A DNA stretch of 64,000 nucleotides, taken from positions 110,714 to 174,713 of the forward strand of contig CH003279.1 in the NCBI GenBank assembly GCA_000149265.1, given 5' to 3'. Source of the stretch: Ciona savignyi. Its lineage: Eukaryota > Chordata > Ascidiacea > Phlebobranchia > Cionidae. Below the pieces are notes generated by a model. It ran no database searches and was not told where the DNA came from. It saw only the letters and a list, made by a program, of their open reading frames with translations. Each line of letters opens with the position of its first letter. Position 1 is the stretch's first letter. The position numbers were made by a program, and so were the translations under genes. Below, in pieces: positions 12,074 through 24,000 of this stretch.

Positions 12074-12079
12074 AATCGA

Positions 12080-15000
12080 CTAGACAGGGGTGTTGAGATC
12101 AAGTTGGTTATAATTGTTCATTGTGAGCGCGACGACGCTCTTGCCGCCATCGGGGCTGGCGACGCATTTGTTCCGGTATAAGTGGTCGTATCCCCCGCCG
12201 CGTTGTTTCATCGACTCCAATCTCGAGGTGGAACGACGCACGGAACCTGTGGATGCGAATTCAGGTTAGGTCATTACCTCGGTACGTATTGAACCAAGAA
12301 CTCTATTGTGCTCAATTGTATAGCTCGTTTGGTACGGACTGGGTCGCCAGTTTAAAGGTTGTGGGATCGAAACCAGCCGCTAGCTAGTCGACTATGTCCT
12401 TGGGCAAGGCACTTTACTTGGAACTGTAGCAATGTCTACGTCGTAATTAGCACACTGCAATAGCTTCGTTTTTCCGACTGTGAGTACAAGATCAACTAAT
12501 TATATGTAAGCGGTAATACAGCATTTTCGAAACTTAGCCCGGTCAAAAAGATAGTAGAAAAATTGACTACAAGCAAGAATGTAAGTTTGTGTGAAAATGG
12601 CGGCAAATTTGAATTTTGACGCTTACCGTTAATTGGTTCTCCGCCGTTTGTCATCAATCCGTTGCTTGGCAACGGAGCAAATTGCGCTGATTGGCTAACT
12701 GGGATACTGCTGGGGAAGTTATATGACGCCTTCCTCCCTCTGTCCCCACCTGGCGGCCACTCGTCGGACCTCGAATCCGTATAAGCCAGTGCGCCACCTT
12801 CGGGCGCCATCACCGGCGGTTGGTAGCCGTTAGGCGTCGCGAAAGAGTCGTCCCTCGGCTCGTACTCGGGCACGGACGAGTAGTAGGCGTTGGCGGGATT
12901 GTGACGTGACGATGACGTAGAATCGAAGTGAGAGTGGGAGGAGGAGCCGGAGGAAGAGGAGTAACGCTGGGGCGGGTAATATGGGGCTTGGTTTGTCGTG
13001 TTCGGGGGTGATTTGCTACCCCCACGTTTGCGATTATGATACCGTGGGGCCGTGAAGGATTGCGTCGAATGGGGTGGCGCCGTTTTAGGGGGCGCTGGGG
13101 TCTGATCCAACCCATTCTCTAACCCGTAGTGGACGGGGTGAGGGAAAGTCCCGGCTCTCGATCGCTGGGGGCGATTATGCTGGGTGAATGACGTCATTCC
13201 GGATTTATCAACAAAAACAGGGGAAGTGGGGCCATCTTTACCCCAGGCGTCCCCCGCGTTACCCCAGATCTGGGGCCAGGGGGAGGTATCGGACTGCCGA
13301 CTGTGGTTCCCGATAGACGAGCCGGTCGAAGCTTTGGACGAAGCCTTGGTACTCCTGGTGGGGGTCGGGGTGGGGAGGTTGTCGGGAATGACTTGGTATT
13401 CGTGGTCCTCGTCGTCGTCTGGGGAGTCAAGTTGAAATGAGGTGGAAAAATATAAATATTTTCTAATCAAATTTTCGCAAGATTTTACATACGATTTTCG
13501 CACGATTTTACATACGATTTTTCGGAATAGTTTTACACGATTTTTTCATCCGTTTTTTTAAACCGTTTCGTTAAAAATAAACGAAGGACAAGTCCATATA
13601 CGCTGACGCGGAGCGTTCAGGTAGAGAAAAAGGGGAAACTGTGCAATGAAGTGGAAAACTAAGCCTAACTCTCACCCAAACACTAATATCAACCCCATAT
13701 CTAACCATAACTGTGATCTGTACCGATTACCCAACCATACTCAAACGATAATTTTAATCCCCCAAACTAACCCTACAAAATCCCCCTTTTTTAAGCGCAG
13801 TTTTTCTTTTTTACCCTTTATTATATGTGTAACCATGACAGTTAACACCATGGACCACGTAACACCGAACACTATAGATAACAATACCCATTGTTACCAC
13901 AAACAAACCACAATCCACATACAGGAAAAGCATTTTTTACCAAAAAAGGTTTCGAACCCATGATGGGCTGGCTCTTCACTGAGACCGTTTATGTATAGAA
14001 ATCGGTATATGTACCGGTCGCATTAACTACTAGGCCACACTACTGTACATTGGGTCACCAGGTGGTCATATTACGAAGGTACCCACCGGTTGTAAAGCTT
14101 CCTGTTTTCCCATCTCCTATCAGCATGGGCGACCCCGCGTGGACACCGTTGCTTGGTCCCGCCTCGCTCGTTGCGTATGACGTACGCAGTGACGTCAGCA
14201 ACGCGTCATTGCTCGACATCGACTGGCGTTGCTGCTGTTCGCGCAACAGGGTAATCCCCCCGCGAGAGTTCGCCATCGTGGCCGGCTGCTCGGCGGCGCC
14301 GCCCAGCGGAATGCTGTCCTTGTAGTTGACGTTCTTGATCTCGAATTCGTGTTGTTTCTGTTTCTTGGATTTCTTGGACTTTTTCCCGGGTTTCTGGTAC
14401 TTGTAACTCGGGTAGGGCACTGTGGACGATGGAAAAGGTTTTAAAAGAAAGAAATCGAACAAAATAATGGGAATTTAAAGTTGATTTAGCAACCGAAGAT
14501 ATATATTTAGTGAAATTTCACCACACGCCGATAATAAATGCTTTTATCTCTAAGAAGAGAAAACAATTTTTTATGTTAGCAATATAAGTGGATTAAAGGG
14601 TTTTACTAAATTGAGGGTACATATTTAGTATTATGCACAAAACACTGTAATAGCTCCGGTAACCGGACCGTGGGAGGTTATCTGACGATTGCCCGTGTGG
14701 TAACCCCCTTCCTATCCCTTAAAAATAAAAGTACACCGCATCATTTCTATGACGTCACTTACTATCGATGCCAGCTGCATAAGTCGCGTTCATTTGTGAC
14801 GTAGGCACGATTGTACCGACTTTCGGCTCCTTTTTCCTAAAAAATAGAGTTTTTAAGATTTTTTTTAACATTTTATAGTAATAGTATTTGAATACAGTAA
14901 AATTGTAAAATTGAACAAAATACAAATACAGTGAAATTTATCAAAATAATGCAGAACAATTTATCTAATTACACTAAAATTGTGAAGCTTATCAAAACAG

Positions 15001-18000
15001 TGTAAAATTAATAAAGTTATTTTTAACCAATATAATAAATTAATTGAGCTACAGCAAAATTGTGTGTTTCTGAATTCAAAATTATTTTACACACGGTATT
15101 TTCACACGAAAACACCAACTTACCTTTTCCGCACTAATATCAGTACAAGAGCAGCCAGCAGAATTGACGTCACAGCCAGTGCGGCAACAATGGCGATTAT
15201 GATGATGCTTTTCTCTGCAATTGTTACCGAATAATGAAGCATTCTGATTTCAAATTTTTAAACTATGGCGGGAAAATGGCAAATGTATTTTAATCAGCTT
15301 CCAAATTAAATGTATGATGCCTAAAATCGAACAAACTTTAACATTTTGTCAAAAAAGGTGTATCATCTCTATTTAGTGGCGGTACAGCTTATAAATTTAA
15401 TAAAACAAGTTATTTTTACGGTTTAACCGCGTTTAATATCAAAATCCAGTATTAAAATAAGAAAAAGTTACAAAATTAAAACAAAAACGGTTCGTATTTT
15501 CTGGCAGAGGTGGTAAGAATTTAAACTTTTTATGAAAACAAAGAAAAATAGTTCCCGAAGCAAAACCGGTCGCCGGATTCGGTTCTGCTTGCCTAAGTTT
15601 AGGTTCCCGGGGGTAATATGATCTTGCTTTAAACCCGTAAAGCTTCTAATCCGACGTGTGCAGCGGCGCGTGTCGGAATTTCTGCGCTCACTGTAGCGGA
15701 ACGGAGCGCGATAGAGCTAGTTTTTCGCGATACAAACCAAATAAATTTTAGAATTTATTTTTTTTTATAGAGAAATATAGCGATTGTAAATCCTATTTCC
15801 CAACGCGCATGACGTTACTAGATTACTTATTGGTGACGTCACAAAATGACCTAATGATGACGTCACAAAATTACTTAAGGATAATGTGACTTACCGCTTA
15901 AGTCGCCGTTTCCAGGTTTGTGCCCCACTACATTATGTTCGGTCTGTAAATGAAAGATAAAGATTAATGCAAGGAAATAGCCAATTTACTTAAAGTCGAA
16001 CAAATGCTGTTTTTACAGCAAATAAAATTAAAAATATTTAATAGATGCAAATAAGGACGTATTTATTTAAGTACCGAATATTGCTGTAAAATTAAAAACA
16101 GATGCATTTACTAAAACTACAGCTATGCATTTAATCACTGGTTAACCGATTTGTTGTTAGGTAAATAATAAAAAGAAGCAGTTCACCAATTTTGGGTGAA
16201 ACAAACAAAAAAGCAATCAATTACTGTAAAAATCTTATACAGAATCTACCATTGTACAGTAGTTTTAATCTCTCTTGCATACAAAGCAATGTCCAATTAA
16301 ATATGTTTAGGTTTTGAGAGATTTCATTGTAACAGATTCGAATTTTTAGAGAACTTTCACAGAGTGAGACTTTCGTCAGTTTAAAGATTGTGGGATTGAA
16401 ACCAGCCGCTAGCTATTTTACTCTGTCCTTGGCAAGGCACTCAGCGGACAAGAGTTGAATCAATTTTTTGATAAGTCACCACCGGTTATTACAATGTATG
16501 TATATATGTCTAGCCTATATCTAAGCAAATTAACTCACGTCTGAATCATCAGGCCCGATGGGATAACTTGCGTTAGTGGGTGCAACTGTAGTTGTATCTG
16601 CGGGGAATGATAATCTCGTTAAATCTAGTGTTATTTTCTTGGTAAAAATGACTGTTCAAATTGCAATGGTATTCGGATAGGCTGAAATAGTCATGATCCC
16701 GTGGATAAGAAAAGACAAGGAGTGTTATCATACGGGTAGTCGACTTGTGAAAACGCAAGGACGTTGCTATACGGACAATAGTCAGATTACCTCGTGTACC
16801 CACAGTCGGGTTTCCGTAGCTATATTATGGTAGTAAGGTAAAGAAATGCTAGTTTCTCTTTAGCTCTAAGCAACGTCTGTTAATTTTAATCTTTAAGTAG
16901 AACATGATACAAATATATGTTCCTAGTACTGCTGTAAAACGCGGAGGTTGTACGTCCCGGTACATCATACCCACGGCAGGTTGCTGGAGCCATTTTGCGT
17001 CCATAACCTCGAGTTGGAACCAGCTATTCTCAAGTATACGCAGGCCGCGTGAGTTATCGTCCGTATTTTTTTCATTTTGACGAAAATGTTCGCACGATCG
17101 GAAACACACCGATCAAATGCACTCCGAATACGGATTTTACGGATGAAAACGTAATGTGTTGAACTCACCGTTGGTTAGCAGGGGTGGTAGAAGTGGTCGT
17201 TGAGGTCTGGTTGTTACTGGTTCGGTGGTGGTGGTTGGTCGCGTTGTGGTCGTGGGGGTGGTTGTTGTGGTTTTGGCTTTTGTGGTGGTGGTTATAGGGG
17301 TCCTGACGGTAGGAGGCAAAGCTGCAATTTAAGGGATGGTTAATTGGGTTAATTGGTGATTGGATGGTTAAAATGGTTCTAATGCGAATTTGGAGGATTT
17401 AAATGGTGGCTTTAGTGGCTTAAATGCTAGTTTGAATGGTTTACATATTGATCGGATGGTTAAATGGTAGTTTAGCTGGTTTGGATGGTAATTAACTGGT
17501 TTTAAGGTGGTGGTTTGGTTGGCTATGTGGTAATTGGATGGTTAACATAGTGGTTTAAATGGTTATATGGTGGTTTAAATGGTTCAAATGGTGATTGGAT
17601 GGTAAGTTTCAAACCAGCAACCCTTCGAAAAACAGTCAAAAACTACTTACACGTCGGTGAACATCCCTGCAGACCGAACTTAAGTCCGTACTTCACGACT
17701 GCTGCGTTTTGCGGCTGCGGTGTCGGATAGATACGGAGGTACTTAGCCACGATCGGCGGCGTTACGAAGTTATTTCGCACTTGCGCAAAGTAATTTCGGT
17801 TCCCGGAAAACACCTGAAAACAGCCGGGATTTAGAGCTCGATTTCCCGCAGGTTTGTCGGCTTTATCCCGACGACTTACCTTCGGGCGTTCGCTACCCCG
17901 TTCCTTATACACTGTCCATGTGATACCGTTCATGCTGTGTTTAATGGTGTAGCTCTCAGTCCACGAATAAGGTTTGGCCGAGCCTTTAGTAACGATTCCT

Positions 18001-21000
18001 GTAAAGACATAAAAGCTGAAACATAAATCCGACCGACCAGTCCACACTATTACAGCGTCGGATACGCATATGCGTATTATGCACTTAGATTGGGTCGGAT
18101 CTGCTCACAGGCTAGCCCTTGAGGCAACGCTAAGGGAGGGAAGCGGGAAGAAGGGAAGAAAGAAAACTGCTAACCAAAACTATGGAAATTAAATTTAACC
18201 CTTTTCTACACACTAATCTCAACCCCAGAACAAATCCTAACTCTAACCCCATGTTTAAAAGTAACTGTAATGCCCTGATATTTATTTTCGGGGTGTAGTT
18301 TCTCTCCTTCCCGCCTTCCCGCTTTTCCTCGTTTTAGTTTTCACCTAGCCCTTCGGCAAACAGGTGTTTATTTATTACAAGCGTATGCTTGCGCGGAAGC
18401 TTATAAGCTAAATGGTTGCAGGTTGAAAACTGGTCGCTGGCTAGATGGTTATGTCCTTGGGCAATGCACATAGCAGATATTGCCCGAACCCAACGGATTA
18501 TTGGGTTTTATTACATTAAAGGAACGTGAGAATCACTCACAAAACACAGCAATAGCTTTGGTAAACCGACGGTGGGCGCGAAGTAATCAAATAACTACCC
18601 GTGTGATAACACCCATTGCGATTTTCCATTTTGATAAACATGAATATCCTACCATAATCCTTGCCTCGGTTGGTTAAAATAGATAACAACTACTATAGTT
18701 TTCCGCGCACACGGACAAACTATACGTTAAACGCCACAAAACTCAGCTGCTCACCTGTTATGTTGTACGGCTTCAGCAAGTTGACTTGGAGCCATTGTTC
18801 GGAAGAATGATCGGCAGGCGCCCACGCCCTGTCGTATGCGGTAAGCATGGCGAGTTTAGGCCACCATACGTGTGGACTGTGAGGGAATTAAGTCACGTTT
18901 AATAGAGCAACATAACCAGTGGGTGTTATTTACAAGTCACCAACAAGGTAAAGGGCATACGATCCGGCAGGTTTAAAATGTTGGTATCGAGAATACCACT
19001 CACAATAATTAAAAAAACTGTAATAAATCGGACTTTGATTTTGTAATATGTTTAAACGAGGCACGAGGTAATCTGACGGTTGCCTATGTGAAAATGCCCT
19101 TCATGAACTCGTCAGGTAATCTGAAGATTTACAGCAATAATGAAATTCGCTAAATTACGCTTTGTTTTGCAAAACGTTTACGTTTTCATCCGTAAAATCC
19201 GCATTCGTGGTGCGTTTGATCGGTGCGTTGCCGATCGTGCGAAAATGTTCGTCAAAAAAAATACGGACTAAAACTTACACGGCCTGCGTATCCGTTTTTA
19301 TCCGTAAAATCGGCATTCGGAGTGAATTTAATCGCTGCGTTGCCGATCGTGCAAAAATGTTCGTCAAAATGAAAAAATACGGATGAAAACTCACACGGCC
19401 TGGGTATCCGTCGAGTTGCGCACGGAGGACGCCGACAGCTGATCTTCTGAGAAATGTATCTTCTCGTGGCAGACATCCAACTCCGGGAAGTAGATCATCG
19501 AGTCCGACAAGGCGCCCCTGTGACGTAAGAATATGTCAATGGAGATTACGTCAGAGAACGAAAAGTAAAGAATTAGCGACATTATGTGCAACGCACTGTA
19601 ATAGCAAGGGTAACCCGACCATGGGTACGATATGCGATTGTGTAACGCCCTCGAATTTCCAAACCTAAAGTATAAACATAAGCTTTCTATCCTTTTTAGT
19701 TGTTGAATTCATTAAAGCTATAAAATCAAACAGTAAGTCCAAATATCTTTTGTTAAAAGGCCATATAGAAAATTTATGTGGCCGAACGGTTATGCTACAT
19801 ATTCACAACATACAAAATACAGTCGAATCTCGTTACTATATCACCTGTCAGGATTGAGGTAGCGACATAGTAACAAGAGTGACATGGTAACTAGGGTTTT
19901 AAAACGGATAAAGTATACTGTGCTGTACTGTAAGCGGTTCAGTAACGAGTTCCTGGGTTCGGAACTATAGTCAGTAAAAAAAAGAAAAAAGGTAGACTCA
20001 AACTATCTTAAAACGTATAAGGTAATACTCACGTGAGAGATTTGATATTGTTCGCGTCCGAACCATGGTAGAGAACTGTGCCTGGTTCTCTTTTGACCAC
20101 CACTCTTCCGCCGAAGCTATCGGACGTTACACCCGCGTGCGCTGCCGACAGACACAGGTGCGATCCCTGGAAGATATATACGTCATCAGTAATGACGTCA
20201 TTTTGAAATTTGATTAATCGGTTTAATTGACGTCGTATTTTAACTGAAAATAATCGTACCGTAGCGGACTACAAACCAAAAGGTTGTGAGAAACCAGCAG
20301 ATAGCTAGTCGGTTGTGTCTTTTGGCATGGAACATTACCTAATTCAAGATGATTTATGGGTTGGATAAAAACTGTAGTAATGTCTCAATCGTAACAATAT
20401 GCAATAGCTCAGGTAAACAGACTGTGCGCACAAGGTAATCTTGCCCGTTTTAAAAATGTAACACCCCTTGCCTTTTCCAGTTTTTTCGTGAATTTGTGAT
20501 AATTCCATCGAGACGTTGATACAGTTTTGTTTAGCTGATTAATACACTGGGTTTAAGAATTGTACGAAAACAAAAAAAATTTAAAATGGAACCTGTAACA
20601 TCGATTGATTACGTCACAGCGACAAAACGGTACAAATAACATTTAAAAAACAATTTCAATTCGGTCGGCCGATTATCGGATTACGGACGTAATTAGCCAA
20701 GAAATTTCAATTTCACATGGGTTCGATCGATTCAAGACAAATTGCTGGAACGTAAGGGACGAAGGGCACGTGTACGAGTGAAGTGAAAATCCCTTAAGGG
20801 ATCGATAGACGGACTGGGGTATTAATCTCAGACAAGGACAAATGTATTTGGCGCCTAAAGGATTAAATTGAAAAGCTGGGTAGTAAATCCCAATCCTTGC
20901 CAGGCTACTGGAAAGGCGACTGTTTGGGTTGGGTAAACGTATTAGAAATATTAGTCTTTTTACTGACTGAATCCGTAAAGTACTGGATGAGACCTAAATT

Positions 21001-24000
21001 GGTATTTTACTGAATTGTACCTAAGTTATTGACTGTATGGGTCCTTAACTGGGTATTTAACTGATAAGGTCCCTATTTTACTGGCTGTGGTCCTTTAATT
21101 AAACTTGTGGCTAAGTTATGATTATATTTAAACGTAGATTTATATCACATTTAGATATTAATCCAGGTAATCGCCTCTCCAGTAATTAGTCTTCGATTGT
21201 GTATCAGTATCTACTGAACGAGAGCCAAATATGGATTTTTGGGACGCATGAAAGATTAAAATCCGATCCCACGGTGGCCTGTTCGGAGATTTTCGGAATT
21301 AATCGGATGAAATCGGATTAGGATACCACTTGACAGGGGAATTAACATAAAATTGATATTAGATAAACCCGCCAGAGACGGATAACCTATGTTTAAAGCT
21401 TAGTGAAGGATATTCAATTACGCTTTAAAAATCGTTAAAACGTAAAATTTAAAAATCGTTAGAACGTAAAAACACCAAAAAATTAGCATTTTTTCAATTT
21501 TCAGAAAAATTATAATAATTTGGAACGTTAATAACCTCGCTTCGCTAATTTTACTTTCAAGACAAATTTGCCTAACCGTAGGTAATTTCATTATATTGTC
21601 ACAGATGCCATTTTGATGTATAAGGGAAGGTAGGAGATGCCAAAAAGTCGGACGGCGACCAAAGAAAAGTTAAGGTATTACCGTGGAAAATTAGTTTTTC
21701 TTCGGATTATGTTAAAAATCCGGCAGTGATTTTTAAAGCACTATCAAAAACTGATGGTTTACGAAATCGCATCATCTAGTATTAAAGAACTTATGTCAAT
21801 GTAGAATTTAATGTACAAGATCTAATGTGTACCCTGAATCTAAGCCTTCAGTGGTAAATAAAATCAAAATGATTTTGGATTTTTAACGATGGATGTGTCA
21901 TTTGTAGCCTTGTGTATGGGAAATCCACGGTGAAGGATTTATAGACGGTTATCGTTGGATAACTTGACATTGAAATTCGTATTAAATGATTAATAGATGT
22001 GGGATAATGCGAAAAATGCTCGAGTTGAACGATTTAACGAGGTTATTGTAGAAATTTTGTGCCAACTATACGTCGTATCTGTCACTATACCGATAGACCT
22101 AAATTTACGTTTTTAACGCGACCTATACATACATCGTTTCCTATACAAAAACGGTCCCAATGACGAGCCTATTAGGGGTTCGCAACTTGGCTTGTTAAAA
22201 TAAAGTTTTTTGAAACTCGTTTGTTTCTTTTAGGTAAAAATTCAAAAAATACGCTCGATGAACAAAAACTGACCCTTGACCATTGCTGTGCATGTGTATG
22301 TGTGGATCAGGTAATTGACAGGATATCGAGCGATCAGTCGATAGGTTGTGGGATCGAAGATGGCGACTGGCGGGTCGGTTAAGTCCTTAGACAAGGCACT
22401 TCGCGAACGTTGTTTCAACTCTGAGTATTATCACTCCACCGTTGTGTAAGCATGAATCCAGCTTTTTAATCATGGACTACCGATGTCATTTCAAAGCACC
22501 AATCGTGTTAATTTAACGCTCCAACTTCGCCAGCCCCGAAAACGGAATTCGATATCCGGAGAATTCCTGGTCGCCCTGGCATCAGCATCAACACCGAAAC
22601 AACATTAAACGCCTTGCACAAATGCACAAGCCGCAAACGAAGGAATTAAGATGACGCGGCAAAATTATAAATAGAATCATGTCCGCCATTTTGCCGCATT
22701 TTGCAAGTAGGGTAAACAGACTAACCATGGGTAAGTATCCACCTACGCCTGGGTTATTCACCCAAGTCAACAGGTCACCCCGATAATCGAGCAATGGGAT
22801 AATATTTCTGCGCGCCGCGTCGCGGGTGGTCTATGACGTAACACGAGATTACACGCATGGCTGATTACGAAGCAATAAAATCCTCCGAAAGTATTTAAGT
22901 CGACAAGTAAGCCGACAGAGCGCTGCAAAAATCCCGCAAAACCAGAAAATAGATTCCATCCGAAGCAAATACAACAATATACCGGATCCTTGTTGGTAAA
23001 CTGTTTAAATCCAAGCGTTTCAGTAAAACTAGGGATCTCCAAAAAAATGTGAACTATTGTTTCAGAGATTTCTATTTATAAAATACGATCCTGCTTTATC
23101 CCCGTGAATGGGAAAACGCTGTAAAATTCTTACATGAATACCCGTCATTTTACCTTTAGAATAAGCAAGGGGGTTATCACACGGGCAATCGTCAGATCAC
23201 CTCGTGCTCACCGTCGGGTTACCGGAGCTATTGCAGTGTATTGTGTATGATTGAGACGTTTCTTTAGTTAGAATATAGGATAGGATAGAATACTTATGTT
23301 TATCCCCGTGAATGGAAAAATCAAGGGGGTTAACATACGAGCAATCGGCATATCACCTCGCGCCCACCGTCGGGTTAACAGAGCTATTGCAGTGTGTTGT
23401 GTATGATTCAAATGTTCCTTCAATTTTAATAGAACCTATTAGTCCCTTGGGTTCAGGCAATGTCCGTTAGGTGTCTTGCCCAAGGACACAAGTAACTAGC
23501 TAGCGACCAGTTTCGTACCTGCAACCCTTCGGCTGAAAGGCGGCAAACTTAACCACCAGACCAATCTGAGTTAGTTCAAACCGTAGACTGGGGACCATTT
23601 AAAATGGCGTGAAACGGATAGGAGAAAAAGGCTTCAAAAAACGCGAAGCACGAAATAGATCACCACATTAGAGACAGTATTTGTTAAAACGGCGCTGACG
23701 TTGATAGATTAGAGCTTATCTGTTAAACTCTGACGCATAGTAAACCCACACGGGTTATAAGGTTATATGACTAATCCTCGACAGACTGCTGATTCCGGTC
23801 TGCAAAGCAAGATTAACGAACTAACTACACTTGATGTACAAGATTTAAATACAAGCCGTGTCATGCACGTTAAGGTCTTTTTAACAGGCCTGGGTTTCAA
23901 ACCCGGGACCGTTGGATTCGTCACTAGAAAAGTTTTATAAGAAGCTATGTAACTGGGCCAACTTTGCGATTAGGCAAGAGACTTAACCAAAGTTAATTAA

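Larger units (their letters stand above)
7596..12079. other. Intergenic region between GLUT and DCBLD
   Basis: No coding exon was recognised. It should hold the first GLUT exon, which was searched for and not found. Contents: a small minisatellite (about 7965-8130), SINE-A pieces (about 8360-8830, 9675-9960, 10010-10235), tRNA-like SINE-B pieces (about 10750-11460) and the TGACGT cluster (11567-12073). Confidence 0.6.
12080..14836 (-). other. DCBLD: DCBLD exons coding the cytoplasmic tail (14836-14763, 14419-14087, 13418-12627, 12246-12080)
   Basis: The tail is about 458 residues of low complexity rich in Ser, Pro, Gln and Tyr, with no catalytic domain. It has a Lys cluster (GKKSKKSKKQKQ), an acidic patch (DDDEDHEYQVIP), and four YxxP motifs (YQKP, YYPP, YQPP, YNFP). 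Known DCBLD1/2 tails recruit CRK/CRKL SH2 domains through phosphorylated YxxP, so this role is inferred by homology. Further tyrosines lie in GGGYDHLY and NNYNQL. The protein ends NTPV, fitting a class I PDZ ligand (T-x-V). The stop is TAG at 12082-12080. The large exon 13418-12627 is clearly GC-richer than its surroundings. Confidence 0.9.
15124..17321 (-). other. DCBLD: DCBLD exons coding Thr-rich stalk and transmembrane helix (17321-17169, 16597-16539, 15943-15895, 15214-15124)
   Basis: The exon 17321-17169 is almost pure Thr/Pro with runs of three to five Thr, a mucin-like stretch expected to be O-glycosylated. Two short exons (ending PIGPDDSD and NGDLS) complete the juxtamembrane stalk. 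Exon 15214-15124 gives a helix of about 25 hydrophobic residues (SIIIIAIVAALAV onward, ending VLILV) followed by the stop-transfer RKR, with more basic residues in the next exon (KKEPK). This fixes a type I orientation with the tail in the cytosol. Confidence 0.9.
17651..19517 (-). other. DCBLD: DCBLD exons coding the discoidin (F5/8 type C) domain (19517-19395, 18876-18755, 17998-17880, 17813-17651)
   Basis: The domain is bracketed by Cys: it opens in the linker exon at PELDVCHEKI and ends at GLKFGLQGCSPT. Between are WWPKLAMLTAYDRAW, SSEQWLQVNL, KPYNITGIVTKGS, GITWTVYKERG, VFSGNRNYFAQVRNNF and IVAKYLRIYPT, matching the family pattern (QWLQVDL, ITGI.TQG, W..Y, F.GN, R.NF.P...R.IRI.P). Discoidin domains bind phospholipid or protein ligands. 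The 3' end of the linker exon (19395) lies inside a local repeat; see the finding at 19183-19420. Confidence 0.93.

Noticed and set aside
12810-13435. Open frames on both strands overlapping the DCBLD tail exon (for example 13184-13435 plus, 12810-13115 minus)
   Set aside because: Shadows of the GC-rich coding exon; the DCBLD frame is fixed by phase with both neighbours.
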